Positions 47,940-56,297 of a DNA stretch of 64,000 bases are shown piece by piece (position 1 is the stretch's first letter; every line of letters starts with the position of its first letter). The notes under the pieces are model-generated. The model was not told where the DNA came from. It did not search any database and was given only the letters and a program-made list of their open reading frames with translations. The position numbers were made by a program, and so were the translations under genes. The DNA comes from Rhizobacter terrae. Its GTDB lineage: Bacteria > Pseudomonadota > Gammaproteobacteria > Burkholderiales > Burkholderiaceae_C. The stretch is taken from contig NZ_QUSW01000002.1 in NCBI RefSeq assembly GCF_003852895.1, forward strand, positions 682,001 to 746,000, read 5' to 3'.

Positions 47940-49391
47940 ATGGGTATGTCGATCAATACCAACGTCTCGTCGCTGACGGCACAACGCAGCTCGAGCAAGG
48001 TCCAGGACCAACTGTCCACGTCCATGGCCCGCCTGTCTTCCGGCCTGCGCATCAACAGCGCCAAGGACGACGCCGCCGGCCTCGCGATTTCCGAGCGCTT
48101 CAGCACGCAGATCCGCGGTCTGAACCAAGCCGCTCGCAACGCCAACGACGCCATCTCCCTGGCGCAAACCGCTGAAGGCGCACTGGCGTCCGTCGGCGAC
48201 AACCTGCAGCGCATCCGCGAACTGTCGGTTCAATCGGCCAACGCCACCAACAGCGCCTCTGACCGCGCCGCTCTGCAAGCAGAAGCTTCGCAGCTCGTCG
48301 CTGAAGTGCAGCGCGTGGGCACGCAGACCGCCTTCAACGGCATCAACCTGCTCGACGGCTCGTTCACCAGCAAGGCCTTCCAGGTCGGTGCGAACGCCGG
48401 CGAGACGATTTCCATCGCCTCGATCCAGGACGCCCGCACCTCTTCGCTGGGCAGCCACACGCTGACCACGAACGGCACGGTCGTCGGCACCACGGTGACC
48501 GGTTCGGCTTCCAACAACGGCATCGGCGCGGAAACCAATCTGACGCTGACCACCAGCGCCGGCACCTCCAGCGCCATCAGCTACGGCGCCAACGCCGGTG
48601 CTGACGCGATTGCCTCGGCCATCAACACCGCCGGCGCGAACGTGGGCGTCACCGCCACCGCTTCGAACAGCGCCGTGCTCGACCAGCTGAGCGGCCCGGG
48701 CACGATCAGCTTCACGCTGGGCGCCGGTGCCACCGCCGTGTCCGCCGTCGTCGCTGACCAGAACGACCTGAGCTCGCTGGTTTCCGCCATCAACGGCGTG
48801 GCCGGCACCACCGGCATCACCGCGTCGTTCACCTCGACCAGCGCGAAGAACTCGATCACGCTGAGCACGACCGACGGCCGCAACATCGGCCTGGGCGCCT
48901 TCGCCAACAGCACCGCCGGTAACGACACCGTGCGCTTCGGTGGCCAGACCCTGACGGAAGGCGGCACGGTCGCCGCCATCAAGACGGGTACCGTCTCGCT
49001 GTCGAGCACCAAGGGTGCCCTGTCGGTGGGCAGCTCGAACGCTGACGTGTTCAACGCCACGAACAGCTCGTTCTCGTCGCTCGCCGCGATCGACCTGTCC
49101 ACCGCCGCCGGCGCTACCAGCGCGCTGTCGGTGATCGACTCGGCCCTGAGCCAGGTCAACAGCGGCCGCGCCGACCTCGGTGCCGTGCAGAACCGCTTCT
49201 CTTCGACGATCTCCAGCCTGCAGACGACCAGCGAGAACCTCTCGGCCTCTCGCAGCCGCATCCAGGACGCGGACTTCGCCTCGGAAACGGCCAGCCTGTC
49301 TCGCGCCCAAGTGCTGCAACAAGCTGCCACGGCGATGGTGGCGCAAGCCAACCAACTGCCGCAGCAAGTGCTGTCGCTGCTGCGCGGCTGA
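47940..49391 (+). CDS. fliC: Flagellin 1
   Basis: 483 residues, major filament subunit. Conserved D0/D1 ends: INTNVSSLTAQRSSSKVQDQLSTSM at the start, LSSGLRINSAKDDAAGLAISERF, and the C-terminal SRIQDADFASETASLSRAQVLQQAATAMVAQANQLPQQVLSLLRG. The middle (about 170-400) is Thr/Ser/Gly/Ala-rich and surface exposed. Shine-Dalgarno TAGGAG lies 10 bases before ATG 47940; an ATG two codons on (MSINTN) is the other possible start. Very similar over its whole length, including the usually variable middle, to the flagellin at 49922. Followed by its own terminator. Confidence 0.96.
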   Translation: MGMSINTNVSSLTAQRSSSKVQDQLSTSMARLSSGLRINSAKDDAAGLAISERFSTQIRGLNQAARNANDAISLAQTAEGALASVGDNLQRIRELSVQSANATNSASDRAALQAEASQLVAEVQRVGTQTAFNGINLLDGSFTSKAFQVGANAGETISIASIQDARTSSLGSHTLTTNGTVVGTTVTGSASNNGIGAETNLTLTTSAGTSSAISYGANAGADAIASAINTAGANVGVTATASNSAVLDQLSGPGTISFTLGAGATAVSAVVADQNDLSSLVSAINGVAGTTGITASFTSTSAKNSITLSTTDGRNIGLGAFANSTAGNDTVRFGGQTLTEGGTVAAIKTGTVSLSSTKGALSVGSSNADVFNATNSSFSSLAAIDLSTAAGATSALSVIDSALSQVNSGRADLGAVQNRFSSTISSLQTTSENLSASRSRIQDADFASETASLSRAQVLQQAATAMVAQANQLPQQVLSLLRG

Positions 49392-49446
49392 TCCAGAGCA
49401 ACGGGGTAATCGGATACGGTGCAAGCCGCATCCGGCATGGGGCCCG

Positions 49447-49479
49447 AGCCCGTGGGATTTCGATCTCACGGGCTTTTTT
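49447..49479 (+). terminator. Terminator after fliC1
   Basis: AGCCCGTG (49447-49454) pairs with CACGGGCT (49467-49474), followed by TTTTTT. Confidence 0.9.
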
Positions 49480-49504
49480 GTTGCTTGCGTTTCGGTCGGG
49501 TTGG

Positions 49505-49620
49505 GCAAAGGCGTGAGTGGGCTGGGGGCGCTGCTCCGCTCATGTCCCCCGGACCGGGCTGCGCCCGGTCCTCCTCCTTTACTTCGCTACGCAGCGCCCC
49601 CAGCCCACCCACGCCTTTGC
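49505..49620. repeat. Large near-perfect inverted repeat between the two flagellin genes
   Basis: 29-bp arms 49505-49533 and 49592-49620 (GCAAAGGCGTGAGTGGGCTG... and complement) with one mismatch; inside the loop a second perfect 9-bp palindrome GGACCGGGC/GCCCGGTCC (49551-49559, 49563-49571). No transposase, and no direct repeats were recognised. Confidence 0.9.
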
Positions 49621-49786
49621 TGTTGCGGTTTTGCGTTTTCTCGTCGAGCACACCCATCGGTTGTTGAGCGGCAGGCGGCACAAACAGCCTTGAATTAGCC
49701 GCCCTTCCAGCCGCTTTTCATCCCATTGCCCGCATCAAGGCCTCTCCACAATCGCTCCCATCACCCTCATGGTTTCGTACTGAGAG

Positions 49787-49813
49787 TGAAGTTCGGCGTC
49801 AGACGGCCTATCG
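49787..49813 (+). promoter_or_regulatory. Weak sigma-28-like promoter of fliC2
   Basis: TGAA (49787-49790), 15 bases, GCCTATCG (49806-49813). Spacing is exact but only 5 of 8 bases match GCCGATAA. Confidence 0.4.
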
Positions 49814-49921
49814 CCGACAGCGTGCACAGCCAAAGCGTGCGTTGTCTGCGGTGGACCCAGGAAGTCCGGACGCACGTGGTGGCCTTCGGGCCGCGAGTCC
49901 AGCGATTTCAGGAGACCCACC

Positions 49922-51373
49922 GTGGCCCAAACCATCAACACCAATATCTCGTCGCTCACTGCGCAACGCAGCGCGACCAAGGTACAGGATCAGCTCTCGA
50001 CCTCGATGGCCCGCTTGTCTTCGGGCCTGCGCATCAACAGCGCCAAGGACGACGCGGCTGGCCTGGCCATTTCCGAGCGTTTCACCACGCAGATCCGTGG
50101 CCTGAACCAGGCGGCGCGAAATGCCAACGACGCGATCTCTCTCGCGCAGACCGCTGAAGGCGCCCTGGGCAGCACCAGCGACAACCTGCAGCGCATCCGC
50201 GAACTGGCCGTGCAGGCCGCCAACGCGACCAACAGCGCCTCCGACCGCGCCGCTCTGCAAGCAGAAGCCTCGCAGCTCGTGTCCGAAGTTCAGCGCGTCG
50301 GAACGCAGACCGCCTTCAACGGCATCAAGCTGCTCGACGGCTCGTTCAGCGGCCAGACCTTCCAGGTCGGCGCGAACGCTGGCGAAACCATCGGCATTGC
50401 CTCCATCGTCGACGCCCGCACCTCGTCGCTGGGCAGCCACACGCTGACCACCAACGGCACTGTCACCGGCACGGTCGTGACCGGCTCGGCGTCCAACAAC
50501 GGCATCGGCGCGGAAACCAACCTGACGCTGACGACCACCGCGGGCACCTCCAGCGCCATCAGCTACGGCGCCAACGCCGGTGCTGACGCCATCGCAGCGG
50601 CCATCAACACCGCCGGCGCAAACGTGGGCGTCACCGCCACGGCGTCGAACAGCGTCGTGCTGGACCAATTGAGCGGCCCGGGCACCATCAGCTTCACGCT
50701 GGGCGCCGGTGCCACTGCCGTGTCCGCCGTCGTCGCTGACCAGAACGACCTGAGTGCCCTGGTCTCCGCCATCAACGGCGTGGCCGGCACCACTGGCATC
50801 ACCGCATCCTTCACTTCGTCCAGCGCGAAGAATTCGATCACGCTGACGACCACCGACGGCCGCAACATCGGCCTGGGCGCCTTCGCCAACAGCACCGCCG
50901 GTAACGACACCGTGCGCTTCGGCGGCTCGACCCTGACCGAAGGCGGCACGGTCGCCGCCATCAAGACGGGTACCGTCACGCTGGCCAGCACCAAGGGTGC
51001 CCTGTCGGTGGGCAGTTCCAACGCCGACACCTTCGGTGCCACCAACAGCTCGTTCTCGTCGCTGGCCGCCGTGGACCTGTCCACTGCGGCCGGTGCCAGC
51101 AGCGCGCTGTCGGTGATCGACTCGGCCCTGAGCCAGATCAACAGCTCGCGCGCCGACCTCGGTGCCGTGCAGAACCGCTTCTCCTCGACGATCTCCAGCC
51201 TGCAGACGACCAGCGAGAACCTCTCGGCCTCTCGCAGCCGCATCCAGGACGCGGACTTCGCCTCGGAAACGGCGGCCCTGTCTCGCGCCCAGGTGCTGCA
51301 GCAAGCTGCCACGGCGATGGTGGCGCAGGCCAACCAGCTGCCGCAGCAGGTGCTGCAACTGCTCAAGGGCTGA
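49922..51373 (+). CDS. fliC: Flagellin 2
   Basis: 483 residues, GTG start at 49922 with AGGAGA eight bases upstream. Ends as in flagellin 1 (INTNISSLTAQRSATKVQDQL at the start; QADFASETAALSR-type C-terminus reading SRIQDADFASETAALSRAQVL and ending LPQQVLQLLKG). Exactly the same length as flagellin 1 and nearly identical in sequence, with scattered conservative changes, so a recent tandem duplication or continuing gene conversion. GTG start and weak promoter suggest lower or differently timed output. A strong terminator follows. Confidence 0.95.
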   Translation: MAQTINTNISSLTAQRSATKVQDQLSTSMARLSSGLRINSAKDDAAGLAISERFTTQIRGLNQAARNANDAISLAQTAEGALGSTSDNLQRIRELAVQAANATNSASDRAALQAEASQLVSEVQRVGTQTAFNGIKLLDGSFSGQTFQVGANAGETIGIASIVDARTSSLGSHTLTTNGTVTGTVVTGSASNNGIGAETNLTLTTTAGTSSAISYGANAGADAIAAAINTAGANVGVTATASNSVVLDQLSGPGTISFTLGAGATAVSAVVADQNDLSALVSAINGVAGTTGITASFTSSSAKNSITLTTTDGRNIGLGAFANSTAGNDTVRFGGSTLTEGGTVAAIKTGTVTLASTKGALSVGSSNADTFGATNSSFSSLAAVDLSTAAGASSALSVIDSALSQINSSRADLGAVQNRFSSTISSLQTTSENLSASRSRIQDADFASETAALSRAQVLQQAATAMVAQANQLPQQVLQLLKG

Positions 51374-51391
51374 TCGGCCCCTCGTGCAAGA

Positions 51392-51424
51392 AAAGCCCCT
51401 CCCCGCACGGCGAGGGGCTTTTTT
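51392..51424 (+). terminator. Terminator after fliC2
   Basis: AAAGCCCCTC (51392-51401) pairs with GAGGGGCTTT (51412-51421), followed by a T-run. Confidence 0.92.
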
Positions 51425-51428
51425 GCTC

Positions 51429-51455
51429 TCAAGTTCCGGCCGCGCGCGCCGATAG
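51429..51455 (+). promoter_or_regulatory. Sigma-28 promoter of fliD
   Basis: TCAA (51429-51432), 15 bases, GCCGATAG (51448-51455), 30 bases before the fliD ATG and directly behind the fliC2 terminator. Confidence 0.82.
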
Positions 51456-51485
51456 AGCCCGAAGAACCGCAGGAATCAAGCGTTC

Positions 51486-52943
51486 ATGGCAACCCTCTCA
51501 TCACCAGGCATCGGCAGCGGGCTGGACGTCAACAGCATCGTCACCCAGCTCGTCGCGCTGGAGCGCAAGCCCATCGACGACCTGAAGTCGGCCGCCTCGA
51601 CGATCCAGACCAAGCTCTCGTCGTTCGGGCTGCTGTCCAGCTACACCTCGAACCTGCGCGACATTTCCGACAAGCTCACCCAGGCGAGCTTCTGGACCGG
51701 CACCGCCGCCAATTCCAGCGACGCCAGCGCCGTGGCGGTGTCGTCCACCAACACGGCGACGGCCGCCAACTACCTCGTCAACGTCACCAGCCTGGCGCGC
51801 GCGCAGAGCCTGGCCTCGGCCACGCCGTTCGCCACCAGCACCTCGACGGTGGGCACGGGCAACCTGCACATCGAGCTGGGCTCGTGGGACGACGGCCTCA
51901 CCACCTTCACGCCCGACGCCAGCAAGGTTGCGGTGGACGTGGCCATCGATGCCGGCTCCAACACGCTGGACGGCATCAAGACCAAGATCAACGCGGCCAA
52001 CGCCGGCGTCACGGCGTCCATCGTGAACGATGCGAGCGGCGCCAAGCTGGTGCTGACCTCGACCTCCACCGGCGCCAAGAGCGCCGTGCGCATCACTGCG
52101 ACGGACGACGACGGCAACAACACCGACGCGGCCGGCCTGTCGGCACTGGCCTTCAACCCGCCGGTCTCCAGCGGCCAGATGTCGCAGACCCAAGGCGCCA
52201 AGAATGCGGCGGCCACCGTCAACGGCCTGCCAGTCACCTCGGCCACGAACACACTGGATGGCGTGATTTCAGGCGTGACGCTGACGCTCGGCAAGGAGAC
52301 CACCTCGCCCGTGCAGGTGAACGTCTCGCGCGATACCGCGTCGATCAAGAAGGCCATCACTGATTTCGCCAAGGCGTACAGTGACATGAACGGCTACATC
52401 ACGACGCAGACCAAGTACGACGCCACGACCAAGAAGGCCGCGGCGCTGCAAGGCGATCGCAGCACCTTGACCGTGCAAAGCAACCTGCGCAGGCTGTTCA
52501 CCGACAACAGCAGCGCCTCGCTGGTGTACTCGCGCCTGTCGGACGTGGGCCTGGAAATCCAGACCGACGGCACGATGAAGGTCAACGACGCCAAGCTGAG
52601 CGCGGCCCTGGCCAGCAACCCGGCCGAAGTCTCCAAGCTCTTCATGAGCACCACCTCGGCCGATCCGAACGAGCAGGGCTTCGCCGTGCGCGCCAAGGCA
52701 CTGGCCACGCAGCTCATCGGCAGCGGCGGTGCCATCACCACGCGCACCCAGAGCCTGCGCGACAGCGTGACGCGCAACCAGAAGCAGCAGGACGACATGG
52801 AAGCCCGCGTGGCCCTGACCCAGGCGCGGCTGACCAAGCAGTACGGCTCGCTGGACACCACGCTCAGCAAGATCAACGCGACTAACAGCTCGCTGACCCA
52901 GTCGCTGAAGGCGCTGGCGGCTCAGACGAGCTCGGGCAACTGA
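51486..52943 (+). CDS. fliD: Flagellar filament cap protein FliD
   Basis: 485 residues. Start GIGSGLDVNSIVTQLVALERKPIDDL is the FliD N-terminal signature; FliD_C features follow (DAKLSAALASNPAEVSKLF, and the coiled-coil end DMEARVALTQARLTKQYGSLDTTLSKIN). Forms the cap at the filament tip and promotes flagellin folding. Own sigma-28 promoter. Confidence 0.97.
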   Translation: MATLSSPGIGSGLDVNSIVTQLVALERKPIDDLKSAASTIQTKLSSFGLLSSYTSNLRDISDKLTQASFWTGTAANSSDASAVAVSSTNTATAANYLVNVTSLARAQSLASATPFATSTSTVGTGNLHIELGSWDDGLTTFTPDASKVAVDVAIDAGSNTLDGIKTKINAANAGVTASIVNDASGAKLVLTSTSTGAKSAVRITATDDDGNNTDAAGLSALAFNPPVSSGQMSQTQGAKNAAATVNGLPVTSATNTLDGVISGVTLTLGKETTSPVQVNVSRDTASIKKAITDFAKAYSDMNGYITTQTKYDATTKKAAALQGDRSTLTVQSNLRRLFTDNSSASLVYSRLSDVGLEIQTDGTMKVNDAKLSAALASNPAEVSKLFMSTTSADPNEQGFAVRAKALATQLIGSGGAITTRTQSLRDSVTRNQKQQDDMEARVALTQARLTKQYGSLDTTLSKINATNSSLTQSLKALAAQTSSGN

Positions 52944-52975
52944 CGGACACCCAGGAAGGGGTGGCACTGAAGGAC

Positions 52976-53023
52976 GTGCCCACGTCCGGCGCCTTCGAGG
53001 AAGAAGGCGTCCGGCGTGGGCAC
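52976..53023. repeat. 48-base composite hairpin after fliD
   Basis: Outer arms GTGCCCACG (52976-52984) and CGTGGGCAC (53015-53023), a symmetric internal loop of TCCGG on both sides, inner arms CGCCTTC/GAAGGCG (52990-52996, 53003-53009) and loop GAGGAA. No T-run follows. Confidence 0.8.
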
Positions 53024-53133
53024 GGTTCGTTTCGGGGCCCGGATGCCGTCCATGTGCAATTTCTTCAAACCCCGCGGAACTTGAGCCTGGAAAAGCCCCG
53101 TCCGGCCCCCGCATTACCGCCACCTGACTCCCT

Positions 53134-53161
53134 TCAAGTTCTGGCGCCCAGTGGCCGATAA
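53134..53161 (+). promoter_or_regulatory. Sigma-28 promoter of fliS-fliT-pilZ unit
   Basis: TCAA (53134-53137), 16 bases, GCCGATAA (53154-53161), perfect -10 box, 38 bases before fliS. Confidence 0.83.
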
Positions 53162-53198
53162 CTGAGCAGACACCAACGCACCACCCAGGCAGAACACC

Positions 53199-53603
53199 AT
53201 GTTTGCACCCTTCAAGAGCCAGGCCAACGCCTACAGCAAGGTTCATGTCGAGACCGGCGTGGAAGGCGCCGACCCGCACCAGCTGGTCACCATGCTGCTG
53301 GACGGGGCCCTGAGCGCCATCGCCCAGGCCTCGGGCGCCATCGAGCGCGGCGACGTTCCGGCCAAGTGCAAGGCGATCGCCCGGGCGGTTCTCATCATCG
53401 ACGAAGGCCTGCGCGGCGCGCTGGACATGCAGCAAGGCGGCCAGGTGGCGGCCACGCTGCAGGACCTGTACGCCTGCGTGCTGCTGCGCCTGACGCAGGC
53501 CAACCTCAAGAACGACACGGCCATCCTGCGTGAATGCACCCAGCTGCTGGCCCCGATGCGCGACGCCTGGGTGTCCATCAAGCCCCAGAAGATTGCCGCC
53601 TGA
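53199..53603 (+). CDS. fliS: Flagellin export chaperone FliS
   Basis: 134 residues, all-helical. NAYSKVHVETGVEGADPHQLVTMLLDGAL is the FliS signature; later QDLYACVLLRLTQANLKND matches the flagellin-binding helix region. Keeps flagellin unfolded for export. First gene of its transcript. Confidence 0.96.
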   Translation: MFAPFKSQANAYSKVHVETGVEGADPHQLVTMLLDGALSAIAQASGAIERGDVPAKCKAIARAVLIIDEGLRGALDMQQGGQVAATLQDLYACVLLRLTQANLKNDTAILRECTQLLAPMRDAWVSIKPQKIAA

Positions 53604-53656
53604 CGTTTCGAATCGAAGTTCTCATGCACGACTACAGCTTTATCAGTGGAGCCCAC

Positions 53657-53956
53657 ATGAACCCCGTCCTCCTGAATTACTACGAGGCGATCGAGAGAGC
53701 CAGCCAGGACATGCTCGAAGCAGCCCGCGCCGGCAACTGGGACCATGTGGTCAAGCTGGAAGGCGCCTGCGCCTTGCTCATCTCCCAGCTCAAGCATGCG
53801 GCCTCCAAGCAGTCGCTCGGGCCTGAGGAGGCGCAGCTGAAGTCGCGCATCATGCAGCGCATCCTGATCAACGACGCCGAGATCCGCCAGCTCGCCGAGC
53901 CGTGGCTGGAAGACCTCGACAACATGCTGGCCGGCCGCCCCAAGACCCTGCACTGA
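53657..53956 (+). CDS. fliT: Flagellar chaperone FliT
   Basis: 99 residues. Reads MNPVLLNYYEAIERASQDMLEAARAGNWDHVVKLEGACALLI, a FliT-like helical start with the W-D-x-V-x-x-L-E pattern, and ends LAEPWLEDLDNMLAGRPKTLH. FliT chaperones FliD and in some species binds FlhDC. ATG 53657 has GTGGAG six bases upstream; ATG 53624 in frame is the alternative. 53 bp after fliS. Confidence 0.85.
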   Translation: MNPVLLNYYEAIERASQDMLEAARAGNWDHVVKLEGACALLISQLKHAASKQSLGPEEAQLKSRIMQRILINDAEIRQLAEPWLEDLDNMLAGRPKTLH

Positions 53957-53967
53957 GCACATCATCG

Positions 53968-54708
53968 ATGTCCGCACGCCCGATGGACAAGAGCAGCGCC
54001 ATGGACGACTTCCGCATCAACTCGCAGGCGGAGATCGCCACGATCCTGAAGCGGTTCGCGGACAGCCACGTCCACATCAGCCTGACCGCGCCGAACGGCA
54101 CGTCCATTACCGCCACGCTGTGGCTGATCGACCCCAAGCGCGGCATCGTGAGCCTGAGCGTGCTGCCTGACGAACCTCAGCTGGACGCCATCGTCGAATG
54201 CGACGAGGCGATGGTGGTGGGTTACCTGGACAGCATCAAGATCCAGTTCGACGTGCTCAACCTGATGGTGGTGCACAGCGGCCGCGACGTGGCCCTGAAC
54301 GGCAGCTTCCCGCAGGAGATCTTCCGCTTCCAGCGCCGCAACGGCTTTCGCGTGCAGCCGATGATGCGCACCTCGCCGGTGGCCAAGTTCCGCCACCCGA
54401 TGATTCCCGACATGCAGCTCGCGCTGCGGGTGCTCGACGTGAGCATCGGCGGCTGCGCGCTCTTCCTGCCCCACGACGTGCCCACGCTGGACCCCGGCGT
54501 GCTGATGAACGGCGTGGTGGTGGACCTGGACGCGGACACCCGCGTCAACACCGGGCTGCGCCTGCAGCACGTGACCTCGATCAACCCCGACTCCCACGGC
54601 GTGCGCCTGGGGTGCGAGATGGTCTCCCCCTCCAACGATGGCCTGCGCGCCCTGCAGCGCTACATCGACCAGACGCAGAAGCGCCAGCGGATGCTGGCCA
54701 AGGAGTAG
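53968..54708 (+). CDS. PilZ-domain flagellar brake protein (YcgR-like)
   Basis: 246 residues. N-terminal YcgR domain (about 10-125; LKRFADSHVHISLTAPNGTSITATLWLIDP), then a PilZ domain with the c-di-GMP-binding motifs RRNGFR (RxxxR-type, about 125-130) and DVSIGG (about 160). Binds c-di-GMP and slows the motor in enterobacteria. Start ATG 53968, 11 bases after fliT; ATGs at 53983 and 54001 are also in frame, none with a strong ribosome site. With two GGDEF proteins in this window, c-di-GMP control of motility is likely. Confidence 0.9.
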   Translation: MSARPMDKSSAMDDFRINSQAEIATILKRFADSHVHISLTAPNGTSITATLWLIDPKRGIVSLSVLPDEPQLDAIVECDEAMVVGYLDSIKIQFDVLNLMVVHSGRDVALNGSFPQEIFRFQRRNGFRVQPMMRTSPVAKFRHPMIPDMQLALRVLDVSIGGCALFLPHDVPTLDPGVLMNGVVVDLDADTRVNTGLRLQHVTSINPDSHGVRLGCEMVSPSNDGLRALQRYIDQTQKRQRMLAKE

Positions 54709-54869
54709 CCGTGTACATCGGCTGAGATTTCACGCCCGCGGATGTCGATGGACCTGGACGGTCACATCGGCCATGTGGCGGGCGGATATCGACCCCTGAG
54801 CGACGTTCGCTGCCTCAAATGGGTCGCTACAAAGCAGCCGATCGTTTGGCGGCAAGCGAAAATCACGTC

Positions 54870-56174
54870 ATGACGATCCGTGTACTCACCGGCATTACCG
54901 CCAGCGGCACGCTGCACCTTGGGAACTACGTCGGCGCCATCCGTCCCTGCATTACCGCCAGTCGCAAGGCCGACGTGGAGAGCTTCTTCTTCATGGCGGA
55001 CTATCACGCGCTCATCAAGATCGACGACCCGCAGCGCATCGAGCGCTCGCGGCTACAGATCGCGGCCGCTTGGCTGGCGGCGGGCCTGGACCCGACCAAG
55101 GTCATCTTTTACCGCCAAAGCGACATCCCCGAGATTCCCGAACTGACTTGGCTGCTCACCTGCGTCACCAGCAAGGGCCAGATGAACCGGGCTCACGCCT
55201 ACAAGGCAGCAGTCGACGCGAACCTGGCCGAGGGCGAGGACCCCGACGCCAACATCTCGATGGGCCTGTACAGCTACCCCATCCTGATGGCCGCAGACAT
55301 CCTGATGTTCAACGCCCACGTGGTGCCTGTGGGCAAGGACCAGCTGCAGCACATCGAGATGGCGCGCGACCTCGCTCAGCGCTTCAACCATCTGTTCGGC
55401 CAGAGGCAGGACTTCTTCACGCTGCCCGAAGCCCAGATCGACGCAGAGATGGAACTGCTTCCCGGCCTCGACGGCCGCAAGATGAGCAAGAGTTACGACA
55501 ACGTGATCCCCTTGTTCGAGGGCGGCGAGAAGGCGCTGCGTGAGGCGATCGCGCGCATCGTCACCGATTCCCGACTGCCCGGCGAGCCCAAGGACCCCGA
55601 CGGAAGCGCACTCGTCACGATCTACGACGCCTTTGCAACGCCGGCGCAGCGGGCCGCGTTGCGCGCCGAACTGCGCGCGGGCCTCGCTTGGGGCGAAGCC
55701 AAGCAGCGCCTGGTCGAGCTGATCAATTCCGAGATCGGCCCGATGCGCGAGAGGTACGACGCGCTACTGGCCCGTCCCGAACGCATCGAGGCCACGCTGC
55801 TGGAAGGTGCCACCAAGGCCCGCGCGTTGGCGGCACCGCTGCTGGCGAAGCTGCGTGAGGCTGTGGGCCTGCGGCGCTTTCAGACGGTCTTACCAGCGGA
55901 CGCCAAGGCCGTGGGAGGGGGGAAGCCTACGCTGCCAGTGTTCAAGCAGTATCGCGAGTCCGACGGGCGGTTCTACTTCAAGCTGAGTGCCGCCGACGGG
56001 CGCGTCCTGCTGCAAAGCCAGGGCTTTGACGATGGCCATCATGCAGGCGCGTGGATCAAGCGCCTGAAGACCGATGGCGCCGCGGCGCTGGTTGGGGCAC
56101 CGGTCAAACGGGGCGATGGCGTGAGCGAAATCGATCTTGCGCGAGCGCTGTCGGCCCTCACCGCCGCAGAGTAG
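54870..56174 (+). CDS. trpS: Tryptophanyl-tRNA synthetase with C-terminal extension
   Basis: 434 residues, about 95 longer than the usual 330-340. Catalytic half is complete: TGITASGTLHLGNYVGA (HIGH-like), SYPILMAADILMF, VGKDQLQHIEMARDLAQRFN and GRKMSKSYDN (KMSKS). After residue about 335, a separate domain reads PVFKQYRESDGRFYFKLSAADGRVLLQSQGFDDGHHAGAWIKRLK, the DUF1508/YegP pattern; longer TrpRS forms of this type are known in Xanthomonas and relatives. The ATG at 54870 fits the family start; the frame opens at 54819. It stands inside the flagellar region with no related genes, so it may be a moved or second copy. Confidence 0.92.
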   Translation: MTIRVLTGITASGTLHLGNYVGAIRPCITASRKADVESFFFMADYHALIKIDDPQRIERSRLQIAAAWLAAGLDPTKVIFYRQSDIPEIPELTWLLTCVTSKGQMNRAHAYKAAVDANLAEGEDPDANISMGLYSYPILMAADILMFNAHVVPVGKDQLQHIEMARDLAQRFNHLFGQRQDFFTLPEAQIDAEMELLPGLDGRKMSKSYDNVIPLFEGGEKALREAIARIVTDSRLPGEPKDPDGSALVTIYDAFATPAQRAALRAELRAGLAWGEAKQRLVELINSEIGPMRERYDALLARPERIEATLLEGATKARALAAPLLAKLREAVGLRRFQTVLPADAKAVGGGKPTLPVFKQYRESDGRFYFKLSAADGRVLLQSQGFDDGHHAGAWIKRLKTDGAAALVGAPVKRGDGVSEIDLARALSALTAAE

Positions 56175-56297
56175 CCCAGTTGCCTACCCCGGCCCACCGG
56201 CGTCTATGGTCAGTGCCGGTGCGAGACGGGATCTCGGCCGTCAGGGTCCGAAGAAAGCGTGCTGCTCCAGGCAGGTCGCGATCGACAGGCGGCAGTG

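Larger units (their letters stand above)
49392..49921. other. fliC1-fliC2 intergenic region
   Basis: 530 bp without a gene. Contains the fliC1 terminator (49447-49479), a long inverted repeat (49505-49620) and a weak sigma-28-like promoter (49787-49813) before fliC2. Confidence 0.65.

Noticed and set aside
52961-53161. 66-codon ORF between fliD and fliS
   Set aside because: Spans the hairpin and the fliS promoter, has no plausible ribosome site and no protein-like pattern.
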